Shown here piece after piece: positions 54,242-64,000 of a stretch of 64,000 nt of DNA; within the stretch, counting starts at the first letter, position 1, and each line of letters opens with the position of its first letter. Origin of the DNA: Rhinopomastus cyanomelas (taxonomy: Eukaryota; Chordata; Aves; Bucerotiformes; Rhinopomastidae); contig VXBP01008909.1 in the NCBI GenBank assembly GCA_013400115.1, positions 1 through 64,000 on the forward strand, given 5' to 3'. The notes under the pieces are model-generated. The model was not told where the DNA came from. It saw only the letters and a list, made by a program, of their open reading frames with translations, and did not search any database. The translations under genes were made by a program, and so were the position numbers.

Positions 54242-54592
54242 AAATCACAGAACATTAGGATTGGAAGGGACCTTGAAAGATCATCCAGGCCAATCCCCCT
54301 GACATAGCAGGGTCACCTAGATCAAATCACCCAGGAACATGTCCAGGTGGGTTTTAAATGTCTCCAGAGAAGGAGACTCCACAAGCCCCATGGGCAGCCC
54401 CTTCCAGTGCTCTGTCACCCTCACCATGAAGAAGTTCCTTCTCATATTGATGTGAAACCTCCTCTGTTCCAGCTCACACCCATTGGCCCTTGTCCTATTA
54501 TTAGACAATACGAGCAGAGCCTGGCTCCATCCTCCTGACACCCATCCTTCACATATTTATCAACATTAATGAGGTCACCCCTCAGTTTCCTT
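54242..54592 (-). repeat. CR1 family A, antisense ~350 bp
   Basis: The minus strand reads NNRTRANGCELEQRRFHINM, RRNFFMVRVTEHWKGLPMGL and LDMFLGDLI (54317-54541), then the 3' UTR and AAAATCACAGAACATTAGG. Upstream, VDKYVKDGCQEDGARL is in another frame. Confidence 0.95.
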
Positions 54593-55388
54593 GGGCAGTG
54601 GGTAGTCCACTGCCCAAGCACCATCTCCTCTTCATGATGCATGAAGAGTCCCTGACAGATTAACAACACTGAGAAGCAGTTTTTAATGGACAAGCCATTT
54701 CCCAATGGGCAAGGCCAGAAGCCCACAGCTTTGCTCCGATGATGGGAATCTTTAGACGTGCTCCTGTGGCAGAAAAATAACAATGTCCTTTATATCAGGG
54801 TAACTAATCCTGCTTAGGCTGTAAAGCTCCGATGAACAGCCGATTCGTGTCCGATCCTAATCTGACACACTGATAATGAAGAAAGGGAGGAGAATTCAGA
54901 GGGAGGAAATCATGAAGAAAGCTGTGTCATAGCAGGGTGGAGGGGATTTACAGGGGAGGGGGAGAAGGGGGAATAGGGTGGGAGCGTGAATGGGCTTTAA
55001 AAAGAAATTGAATATTAGGAGGCGGAAAATAAAATGGAGACAGGCTGCACTGAATGTGATACAGGCTAGAGATGGAGAGAGACAAAGACTGGCAGCAAAT
55101 CAGTTTAAGCAGGCTAGAATAGAAAGGAAAAGAATAATAATGTTGGCGTGTAAAGCTGAAATCAGATTATAGTTTCCTCCAGTGAATTAACTCTCTTATA
55201 ATGTAGTGCAGGGGGCTTTACAGAGCCGGTGTGATTTCCCCTTTGGGTGGCATTGGGACATTGAACTGAGGTGTGTGTGTGTTTCATTATAGCCCTGCAA
55301 ACGTGTGTGTCAAATCTCTCAGAGAGCTCTCATGCATAAGACACCGTATGATATGCTCTGTATATTCCTATGTGGAGTGAGGTCCAGA
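54593..55388. other. Candidate conserved non-coding block (about 54790-55230)
   Basis: CR1-free. It holds CCGATTCGTGTCCGATCC and TCTGACACACTGATAATG, then a purine-rich stretch (54880-54990) and AT-rich GAAATTGAATATTAGGAGG, AATCAGATTATAG. Short TG runs lie at 55272-55281 and 55303-55310. Function is inferred from composition. Confidence 0.27.
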
Positions 55389-55446
55389 TAGATTGGACTA
55401 GATGATCTTTTGAGGTCACATCCAATCCCTAATGTTCTGTGATTCT
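55389..55446 (+). repeat. CR1 family A tail
   Basis: TAGATTGGACTAGATGATC, TTTTGAGGTCACATCC, ATGTTCTGTGATTCTC. 58 bp. Confidence 0.9.
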
Positions 55447-57329
55447 CCCTAGAATTAGTAGCTGGAGGTGCCATGGACTCAAGAAGCTGCTGGCCCAGTC
55501 TGTGGTTGGTAGGATGTCCCAGTGCTAGGATGGAGGAGTCAGCTGGAGATCAGTTGGATATTGTGGAAGCTCACAGCTTCTTTTGTATTCCTCACCCAAC
55601 TGATTGAGCAGGAGTGGGGGTATGCTGGGGCACTGGGTCATCTTACAACCACAGCATACTCTTCCTCATGGAAATCTGGCCAGGGATATGAGTCAAAATC
55701 CATTTATTCTCAGCCACATGCACGAGTCCCAGTCAACCAAGACTAGACTTTTGGTTCTAGTTTCTCTAAATCTATGGGAAACAGAGCAAAGTGGATTGAA
55801 ACCCAGCTCAACAAGCAGCCTTGTGATCTAATCCCTGTTCCCTGCTTCCCTCCTGCCAAGTCTTCTCACTTGCTGCCTTGTGTCCAAAACTTGGGTCATT
55901 AATCCTGACCAAGACATCTGCAAGTGCCTACTTTGAGATGGTCAGTGAAAACATCTGAGCTCTCCCAGTGGTTTTCTGTTACAAGGGGACATGCAGAAAC
56001 TTTCTTCTTCAGGAGACTTGCTAGGGTTCTGCTCTCTAGGGTTCCCAGACCAACAGCTGTGAATGGTAAACTCTATAAATCCAAGAGGAAAAGAGGAGAT
56101 GGAGCCTTGGGACTAATTATCAAAGACAAGGGTGCTCAAATAGCCGGAATGACGAACAAGAAGGTAATCTAGGATGACAGAGGGATGCCTCAGAAGACAT
56201 GTGATGGAGTACACAAAGTATGAGCGTCAAAGAGAGAATGAGTAGGTAGTGGTTGCTCACCGTCTTTTCCAGCAGTCCCAGAGAAGCTGAAATCAAGCTG
56301 TGGCATTTCTTGCCGGGGTAGATAGTTGGTGCTTAAAGTTAACAAGAGTTCAGGGAAGAGCAGAGAAGTTCAAATTAAAATCCAGTCAGTGTTATTAAAT
56401 CCACAGAGTACGTATCTAGCCCTGGAAGTCCCTGAGTCTCAAATGGCTGTAGGCAGGAAGAGTACCAGTTCCACAAGCCTTTGCCTTGTTCTTATGCATA
56501 ATGAATGTGCCTCTAGCCACTTTTGGAAGACAAGGTTGGGAGGAGTGACCTGTGAAGCTGTTCTGTATTATCTCTGACAGGGACTGAATACTGCCCTTTC
56601 CTCTGTACAATGCCTTCTCCTAGTGTCATGCTCCTTCGAAACGGAGTCACTCAGGACTACGTAGCTGGGCTAGCAACACATCTAATATGTTCCCTTCCTG
56701 CTTTGAGTAGGCAGGACCCCACCTGCCCAAGAACTCCTGGGCAGGTGTCCACAAGCTACCCTGGAAGCACAACCTGAATGGAGACTAGGAAAGACTTGCA
56801 TCAGAGTGGTAACTGCAAAGGCTGGTGTCTAAGTACTGCATAACCCTGGGTAAAGGGTCAGAGTTCTAGCTTTCCTTTGTTAGAGCAAGACTGTTCAAGC
56901 ATGAGTGTGAAAACACTTGGCTTTTCCCCACAGACACACAATTGGTGGATGGCAAAGAGAAGAATTGACTCTTGCAGGCTCCTGTCTCCTCTGTATTCAA
57001 GATGCAAAGTAATCCCCAATGCGCTTTAGATAAGGGCAGGGCCATCTGTACCCTTGTGACAATGTGCTGTGACACAATGACATGCCCAATCCAACTTTCT
57101 TCAGCAACTCTGCAGGATGGCGCCTGAGAAATGTATTGTTCTCTGCAGCAGACCTGGGGTTATTAACCCTGTCATTTGTGGTTATATGGAGTGCTTTGTT
57201 CCACCAGCCGGAGCCACTGGGCTTCAGAATGGTTTGTCTTCTTTTTCTCTTGGTCATCTCCTCCCAGATGCCTCTATCTGCTAGGAAACAAGGTGATAAA
57301 TAACTCTCTTCTAAGCCCTCTCTGCATTT
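55447..57329. other. Unique stretch
   Basis: 1.9 kb without CR1. Several 60-110-codon frames on both strands have no domain or splice context. Confidence 0.5.
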
Positions 57330-57510
57330 CAGCAGCACCTTGCATAAAAGCTATCGCTAGAGGAGCTGCAGATGATGCTGAACTTCAATTAGGCCTTAAA
57401 TTAGTTGTGCAGGGTGACATTTTCCAATCATGCAACATTAGCATCTTCTCTAATTATGAAAATGTAAAGCTAACTTCTGTTTCATAATAAATTAGGCTTG
57501 TTCTCTTGGT
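57330..57510. other. Candidate conserved non-coding block
   Basis: AAAGCTATCGCTAGAGG, CAATTAGGCCTTAAATTAG, CCAATCATGCAACATTAGC, CTCTAATTATGAAAATG and CATAATAAATTAGGC form a dense run of TAATTA-like words. No alignment was possible. Confidence 0.3.
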
Positions 57511-57639
57511 ATCTAAAACACACAAGCACGTACCCAGTCCAATTTCAGCTGGGTCTTCTCTTCCTGTTGTGCTGCTGCTCAGGAGCAGCCACAGTAACCT
57601 CCCTTTCCACTAAAGGTCAGACATGGGGGGAATGTGTCT

Positions 57640-57790
57640 GTTGTGGAGCCTCCTTCTCTGGAAACATTTAAAACCCGCCTGGATATGTTTCTATGTGACT
57701 TGGTCTAGGTGATCCTGCTCTGGCAGGGTGATTGGACTGGATGATCTTTCGAGGTCCCTTCTAATCCCTAACATTCTGTGATTCTGTGAT
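57640..57790 (+). repeat. CR1 family A 3' end (convergent pair, left)
   Basis: TTGTGGAGCCTCCTTCTCTGG, GATGATCTTTCGAGGTCCC, ACATTCTGTGATTCTGTGAT. Its tail runs straight into an antisense copy. Confidence 0.93.
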
Positions 57791-57866
57791 GAGGGACTGG
57801 AAGGGACCTTGAGAGATCATCTAGTCCAGAGCAGAATCACCTAGACTAAGTCACACAGGAACATAG
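57791..57866 (-). repeat. CR1 family A 3' end (convergent pair, right)
   Basis: GAGGGACTGGAAGGGACCTTG, AGAGATCATCTAGTCCAGAG, ACTAAGTCACACAGGAACAT. The tail repeats and a short stretch of 3' UTR are missing. Confidence 0.9.
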
Positions 57867-57894
57867 CAAAAGGGAGCGGATAAGAGCAAGCTTG

Positions 57895-57950
57895 CACAGA
57901 ATCATGGAACAGATTTAGTTGGAAGGGACGTTTAAGATCCTTAGGTCCTT
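57895..57950 (-). repeat. Old CR1 antisense tail fragment
   Basis: CACAGAATCATGGAACAG and TTAGTTGGAAGGGACG, then AGATCCTTAGGTCC. Short and diverged. Confidence 0.7.
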
Positions 57951-59409
57951 CCTAACAGTTTCTGTAAACATCACAATCATCAAAGAAAGTAAATAGTTGG
58001 CTATTTTTACTGCAGTCAGAAGAATAAGAAGAAAGTGCTTCCTGGAGCCTTTCCACAATGCCTGGGGAACATCTCTATTTCAGAGATAACTTTTAGAGAT
58101 GCCTTATTATAGTTCACTGCTGGAAAAGGGATCAGAACCACCTGGCTCTTGCCAGATAAATTTCATGTCTCCATTGTGTGTTTTGCAGAGTCCTGCAGAC
58201 ATTGTATGTTGAAGGCAAGTGTCCCGTCTCCTTTGTGCCTGGCTTAAAGCAGGGTCTGAGAAACAGATCCATGCCTTCAATCCTTCACAGCTCCCTGACT
58301 CTTCCGTGTCACTGAAAATAATGGGATGTCTACAAACGGCCTGGAAACAGATGGGTTTCCATCCTGACTGAGTTTGTGTTATTGAATTAGTAAGTTCAAG
58401 CAATGTTAAAGATGCCTGAAAAATGAGGCATCTAATTATTGCATCTCTGCATCAGAAGTAATGGTGAGCTGCAGAGAGTAGCTGACAAGCAGCTAAATAA
58501 TAGACTAACAAGCAGGATGGCTGGAATCTGTCACAGCACTAATGAAGGTCAGGAGAAGACACCTGCATATTTTAAAGAATGAGATGTGTGCATCTGAAAA
58601 TGCCCAGACATTACATTGAAAGACAGAGACCATAAACACAATCACTTCTTAAGAGCTGGAGTCTGGGAGCACACAGGATATTCGGGTAAAAGAATTAAAA
58701 GCAATTAAATAACGGAAAGTAGGAGAGGATTTGGGTCACTGGTTAAATTGGAGAACCAGTAGCCTGTGTAGTGCCAAGAGCAGACTAAGGGAGAAGCCAA
58801 TTCTGCTGTGCAGTAGCCCCCACAATGTGGTTGACATTTGCTGAAAGCTGGAGAAAGACAGACTGTGCTCGGCTTGCTGTCTACAGAAAGGGGGAACAGC
58901 TGAAGCAGAAGGGGATTTGCCGTATACTCTTCTGTAGACTAACCTAATTCACTGTGAGCAGCACTGCAGAGGCACTTAAATAGGGCAAGGGAAAGCACTG
59001 TGTAAGCAGGCTCACTGCAAAGCCCAGGGAACAAACTGGTGCAGAGCACAGGCAAGGCTATGCAGAGAGCAGACTGCAAACAGCAGCTCTCCTGCTGTTA
59101 GCTGCAGTTTTCATTTGAAGGCTCATTTATTTCTGTAAAAGCAAAAAAAAATAAATAAAATTAAAAATTCAAGTGAGTTTGGTTCATGCAGTGAAAGCTA
59201 AGGCTTGACTTTAGGAGCCTTCCCCGGCCTGCCCCAAATCTCATGGTTCTTCAGAGAAAATCCCAGTCATGGGCTGTTCTCAGTGCAGCTCTCTCTATTT
59301 AAGAGACAACACTCAGAGTTGCCTCAGTGCTCTTTCTCAACCTCATGTTCTCTGTGTATGCAAAACCTCAACGTTAACACAATAATGCAATAATAAAGCA
59401 AAAAAAGGC
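57951..59409. other. Unique stretch
   Basis: 1.46 kb with no CR1. An A-rich AATAAATAAAATTAAAA patch lies at 59148-59166. No exon is recognised. Confidence 0.5.
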
Positions 59410-60227
59410 AGCAGCAGGGGATGATTTGTTCCCTGCAGACAGCAGGATGTTTCCTCTGCCTGTTCTTTCCCCATGCTCTGAAATAATCCGATTTTTATCT
59501 GCCACAGTTCTTTTTTATTCCTTTTTTGCCAATCAATTCAATTGCAGCAGCAAGCCGACAAGCATTTTGAATAATGAGTTTGTTTTTGGGGTCGAAGGGT
59601 TTTGCTTGCTCATCCCGGCTTTGGAAAGAGCTGCCTTTGTGTGTTAGCGATGCCAAAAGGGAGCTGGAGCTGGAGAGCACACTAGGAAGGATCAATACTT
59701 TAAATGCATTAACACTGGTGAGTTGCAAATGAAGTTAGCGGCTGCTGAGCATCACTGATTTCACAGTAAGTCTCAGTTCAGTTGGTTAATTTCTCTGAAG
59801 GATCAATGCCACAGCTGATGGTTACTGAAGTTTCTTCCTTCAGCAAGCATAAGGGGGTTTTGAAACGAACTCTACAGGGGATCACAAACCAACTCGTCCG
59901 TGTAAATAAGAGACGCACGGGTGTGTAATTCTCTTAATCTGTCAAGACTAGCACAGCAAAGACATGAATCGTAAAAGCTGAACTAAACCAGCTTCAAATT
60001 TCAGATCAGAATTTCATAGTTTGTCTCATTATATGGGGTCAATCAAACCCACCCGATCCAATTTCACCCTTGCTTTCAGGGATATTTGACTTGGGAGCCA
60101 TGACCTCTACCCAAGCAGAATGCAAATTCGGTACAAAGCTGGCAGCTCCTGCAATATTGGTGCCACAAGGATGTAAAACGTTTTAGATCCTATACTACTG
60201 GCTTTATACACACTGGTCTTCTTTATT
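59410..60227. other. Unique stretch; 59480-59730 regulatory-looking
   Basis: GAAATAATCCGATTTTTATC, CCAATCAATTCAATTGCAGC and TTTTGAATAATGAGTTTG lie in a CR1-free AT-rich block. TCAATTCAATTG contains a small palindrome. Nothing else is recognised. Confidence 0.35.
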
Positions 60228-60435
60228 CATAGAATCATGGAATGTCCTGGCTTGCAAGGGACCTAATCTAGTCCACTCCCCTGCAGTGAACAGGAACATC
60301 CTCAACTAGATCCTGTTGAGCCACACCTTGAATGTTTCCAGGGACTGGGGCCTCAACTACCTCCCTGGGCAACTTGTTCCAGTGCTCAACCACCCTAATG
60401 CTAAAGAATTTCTTCCTAGTATCCAATTTAATCCC
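60228..60435 (-). repeat. Old CR1 (family E), antisense
   Basis: CATAGAATCATGGAATGTCC, CCCTGCAGTGAACAGGAAC, CTCAACTAGATCCTGTTGAG, CCAGGGACTGGGGCCTC, CTCCCTGGGCAACTTG. The minus frame reads LDTRKKFFSIRVVEHWNKLP. Confidence 0.9.
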
Positions 60436-60532
60436 ATTCACTGTGACTGAAGTTGTTTTTAGAGAAACAAGTTGCACATAGGCAGAACATATGACTTGCA
60501 CCCCAAGCAAGGTAAGAAAATTATATAGTAAC

Positions 60533-60750
60533 ATAAGAGGTTCCACATGAACATGAGAAGAAACTTCTTCACAGTGAGGGTGACGGAGCACTGGAAGGGG
60601 CTGGCCAGGGGTATTGTGGAGTCTCCTTCTCTGGAGATGTTTAAAACCTGCCTGGATATGTTCCTGTGTGACTTGGTCTAGGTGATCCTGCTGTGGCAGG
60701 GGGGATTGGACTGGATGATCTTTTGAGGTTCCTTCCTAATGTTCTGTGAT
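60533..60750 (+). repeat. CR1 family A, 3' ~218 bp
   Basis: AAGAGGTTCCACATGAACATG, GGGCTGGCCAGGGGTATTG, GATGATCTTTTGAGGTTCC. About 9 bp of the TTCCAATCCC block is lost before AATGTTCTGTGAT. Confidence 0.93.
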
Positions 60751-61510
60751 ATACATGGGTGGCAGAATGCAGATGATGGTCTAGGAGGAGACAGAGGAAC
60801 ATGTGCTAGGAGTGAGACAGAGAGACCGAAGGGCTAGAGGAAAGTAGGGTGCAAGGAGGCAACCAAAGTGGAAAACCATTTACTGGAAAGACAGCAAATT
60901 GGGAAAGCACTGAAGAATGCAAAACTTATGGGGCAGATCCTTCTCCAAAGCCCACAGATTTAGATAATGACTGAACTTTCCAAGTTTCATCCTTCTGGAA
61001 ATGGTATTTCAAAGCCTTCTCTTCCTCACCTCCTGAAGGCTTGAAGCATACTTGCTGCCTTTTTCAAACATGAGATGAGAATTGCAAGTAATCTTGTGAC
61101 CCCAGTAAAGGTGGTAGGATCTTTAAATAGAGTTGCTTGATGTACTCGGAATTCTTGACTAAAACAAAAAGGGAAAAAAGGAGACACTTTTCCAGGCATG
61201 TTTTCAGCCCCTCTCCCCAAAAATCCCATCTTGTATTTTGGGATAGGTGGCCTTAGCTTATAAAGAGACATGTGATAAAATTGGAGCGCTGTCAACACCA
61301 TGCGTTCTTGCTATACGCTGAAGACCGCTTAGAAAGGAGAGGAGACTGAGGCTGTTTTAGTGTATGAGCAGAACAGGTGGGAAATCTGCTGACAACGTTT
61401 GCAAATTGCTTGCTGACAACAATTAAAAAAATGGAACAGAAAACTTTTGTCCCCAAAAAAAGTTTGCATTTGCTCCCCACTTCCTTTTATCTCCCAAAAC
61501 TACAGGTGAC
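60751..61510. other. Unique stretch
   Basis: Nothing is recognised. Confidence 0.45.
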
Positions 61511-61540
61511 ATCACAGAACATTAGAGATTGGAAGGGGCC
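61511..61540 (-). repeat. CR1 family A antisense tail remnant
   Basis: ATCACAGAACATTAGAGATTGG and AAGGGGCC. About 30 bp, then a GATA-rich patch (61546-61567). Confidence 0.8.
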
Positions 61541-61961
61541 TGACATGATAGATATTAGATAGATATAGGTTTTCAGTCTAAAAGGATAAATATGTTATAA
61601 TCTGCTTCAGCATCAGCAGTACTACACCTCAAGGTTTACTCAGCCGTGAGGAGCCCTGTTCACCTCGTATGGGCATCTGCATGTCTACTGAAGAACACAG
61701 AAGGAAATCTTCAGAGAAAGTCAAATTCACTTGAGGCAACATGGACCAGAATTTTTAGAATAAAAGGAGAACTCAAGGGAATTGATGATGGAAGACCTAC
61801 AACTGCCAGACCTCTGGTCCATCCATTACACTGGGTGGTTTTTCCAATCTTGTCTTCCGGAGAGACATAATTGGCTGGACATTTCCATCTACATGACAAC
61901 AAGACTTTGGAGTTGACAGTCACGAAGGAGTTTTCCCAGAGAATATAATTCTTCCTAAAGC
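61541..61961. other. Unique stretch
   Basis: Nothing beyond the short GATAGATATTAGATAG patch is recognised. Confidence 0.45.
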
Positions 61962-62700
61962 TCATTTGGTCACAACAATCCCCTACAACGCTACAGGCTT
62001 GGGGCAGTGTGGATAGAAAGCACTCTGGCAGAAAAAGACCTCTGGGTTCTAATTGCCAAGCAGCTGAATATGAGCCAGCAGGGTGCCCAAGTAGGAAGAA
62101 GGCCAACGGCATCCTGGCCTGGATTAGAAACTGTGTGTCCAGCAGGAGTAGGGAGGTGATGGTCCCCCTGTACTCAGCACTGATGAGGCTGCACCTTGAG
62201 TACCGGGTCCAGTTTTGGGCACCTCAGTACAAGGGAGCCATCGAGGTGCTGGAGCAGTGCAGAGGAGGGCAACAAAGCTGGTGAAGAGCCTGGAGAAGAA
62301 ATCTTGTGAGGAGATGTTGAGAGAGTTGGGGTTGTCTGCATGAGAAAAAGGAGGCTAAGGGGAGACCTCATCACACTCTACAACTATCTGAAATGACGTT
62401 GTAGAGATGTTGGTGCTGATCTCTTCTCACAGGGAGTTAGTGACAGAACCAGAGGGAAGGGCTTCAAGCTCCAACAGGAGATGTTGTGACTGGACATCAG
62501 GAAGAAATTCTTCATGAAGAGTCAGGCACTGGACTGGGATGCTCAGGTTGATGGTTCCCATCAGTTCCCATCCCTGGAAGAGTTTAAAAGATGCTTAGAT
62601 GTGTTGGGGGATCTGGTTTAGGGGTGACCTTGTAGAGTAGGGCTGATGGTTGGACTCGATGATCCCAAGGGTCTTTTCCAACCAGAATGATTCTGTGATT
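61962..62700 (+). repeat. CR1 family C, sense ~740 bp
   Basis: It starts TCATTTGGTCACAACAATCC and reads EKDLWVLIAKQLNMSQQGAQ, ANGILAWIRNCVSSRSR, PLYSALMRLHLEYRVQFWAP, then frameshifted blocks for the RATKLV and GLFS...RTRGKGF segments. The 3' UTR and tail GTTGGACTCGATGATCCC to AATGATTCTGTGATT end it. It lies in reverse orientation to the family C copy at 19742-20553 and covers the same consensus interval. Confidence 0.95.
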
Positions 62701-63844
62701 GCCTGGAAGTTGGCTCTGAAGAGAGAGACTGTCAGGTTGTCTGATCTCTCTTTTGGATGGCCTCATTCCCCGTAGGAAGCACAAGGCTTTGAAAAACCCC
62801 GCAGATGCCCAGGTCTTGGATGCTGATACATCCTGGAAACAACAGCCACTGAGTAATTATGTGGGGACATGTTTCCTTTCACCAGTTTGGAGTTGAACAT
62901 CTGAACACTGAGTATCTCCCTTTCACTTTTATAGTCCATTCTTCAATCGATGCCGAGGAATGAAAAGAAGCAGGTTTGCAGGAGCAACAGTTGCAAGAAG
63001 AAAGCATGCAGGTGGTTAGAAGATGAGCGCTGCAGGGTTTGAAAGGCTTTTAGGTAGCTTAAGGCTTGCTTAACGAGCTGTTAATTAAACAAAGCATGCG
63101 TATCTCTTCCCAGAAGTACTCACAGTGCCCCCTAATGCTCTTCCTAACTGTTGGTACAAGTTTGAATCAGGGAACAGGGTCTTCACAAAGTCCCCAGGGT
63201 CAACTGCTTGATCCTCTGAGGTGCACCAGCCAAATTCTCAGCCTTGTCTGACCCTGTCTTAATTAATAGTACCTAACAATATCGTTGGGAAAGGCAGTTG
63301 GGGGATTTTTCTTGAGAGAAAAGATCCATCAGTTATTTTTTGAGAGGAAACCAGGTAGTTCTAATTTCTCTAGGGTAATTATTGCAGACAGGCTGAGGCA
63401 AAGAAGTAGAAGCACATTTATTTCATCACAGGAACAATGCTCATTCAAAAGCCTATTAAAAATGACAGAGACAGAAGTAGTTCAGCCTACCTCATCCTTT
63501 GCAGCTTTACACTTCCTTCAGTTCTTTCCCGTGGGTGTTGTATCTTCTCGCTGAACTAAACAGCACTTTATATCAACCCAGGCTGACCAGTGCTGAAAAG
63601 TGAACCTTCACCTCGTATTACTCAGACCGTTGGCAAGTGACAGATGACCATCTATTTTGTTTTACATGACACTTTCCATGCTCCCACCAGAGCCTCCCTC
63701 TAACTTCAATTCAAGTAAACACCTTCTGATATGAAGAAGCGACACACAGGTGACAGATGTAATTATCGCAAGTTTTAATTCCTTGGATGTGCAGCAGGTG
63801 TTAGACAACCCATTCTCAGAATTCCAGCATTACTGTTAGTTTGG
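62701..63844. other. Unique stretch
   Basis: 1.1 kb without recognised repeat. The 89-codon plus frame at 63285-63554 has no domain. Confidence 0.5.
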
Positions 63845-64000
63845 AGTCACAGAATCACAGAACATTAGGGATTGGAAGGGACCTTGAAAGATCCCCCTGA
63901 CACAGGAGGATCACCTAGACAATGTTGCACAGGAACATGGCCAGGCCGGTTTTAAACTTCTCCAGAGAAGGAGACTCCACAACCCCCCTGGGCAGCCCCT
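63845..64000 (-). repeat. CR1 family A, antisense (runs off window end)
   Basis: GAGTCACAGAATCACAGAAC, GGACCTTGAAAGATCCCC (about 17 bp of the GATCATCTAGTCCAAT block is missing), GGTTTTAAACTTCTCCAG and GGGCAGCCCCT at the edge. More ORF2 is expected beyond 64000. Confidence 0.94.

Noticed and set aside
1..64000. tRNA, snRNA, 5S or 7SL-derived SINEs
   Set aside because: I saw no A/B-box pair with cloverleaf potential or known SINE body; a covariance search would be needed to exclude diverged copies.

Overview
The window looks like non-coding DNA from a bird, either intergenic or inside a very large intron. I recognise no host exon, rRNA, tRNA, CRISPR array or bacterial feature. The identification rests on about 60 copies and fragments of the avian/reptilian LINE CR1, on both strands, plus one solo LTR of the avian ERV-L kind. 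No Alu, B1 or L1 sequence is visible. Adding up my own approximate boundaries, CR1 covers about 18-19 kb of 64 kb (near 29%). That is far above the usual bird level and resembles the CR1-rich genomes of woodpeckers and relatives (Piciformes). The order-level assignment is inference.

Several CR1 age layers are visible. The dominant, youngest layer (called family A below) encodes the C-terminal end of the CR1 reverse-transcriptase ORF and ends in a 3' UTR with GATGATCTTTCGAGGTCC and TTCTGTGATT tail repeats; it looks CR1-J-like. Other groups are: family C (tail ...GATCCCAAGGGTCTTTTCCAAC), with the long copies near 20 kb and 62 kb; family D (tail ...TTCAACC(C)TAATGCATT), at 10.3, 50.2 and 53 kb; and older families B and E. 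All copies are 5'-truncated and mutated, and none can encode a working element. Younger copies sit inside older ones at 11.8, 23.3, 25.7, 33.8, 38.3 and 53.0 kb, which gives a relative chronology.

Layout: 0-3 kb, clustered family A copies in both orientations. 3-5 kb, an older CR1 and a CR1-free block (4.2-4.74 kb) that looks like a conserved non-coding element. 5-8.2 kb, CR1 cluster. 8.95-9.41 kb, solo LTR with a 5-bp target duplication. 10.3-10.7 kb, a CR1 segment amplified in tandem. 13-26 kb, large CR1 copies including a reverse-transcriptase remnant at 24 kb. 27.7 kb, a 23-bp minisatellite. 28.8-38.7 kb, many family A copies. 40.6-47.4 kb, mostly unique sequence with a (GAAAA)n run. 47.4-54.6 kb, CR1 again. 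54.6-61.9 kb, mostly unique AT-rich DNA with several regulatory-looking blocks. 62-64 kb, a family C copy, unique sequence, and a CR1 copy running off the right end.

The most interesting observations are: (i) a chimaeric junction between an old antisense CR1 tail and a family A sense fragment, found at 38.3 kb and again at 40.3 kb; (ii) a 107-bp duplication shared by 16.6 and 17.6 kb; (iii) two single-N gaps that break family A copies at nearly the same CR1 position; (iv) the nested-insertion series; and (v) fold-back CR1 tails. I found no convincing evidence of a new protein-coding system.
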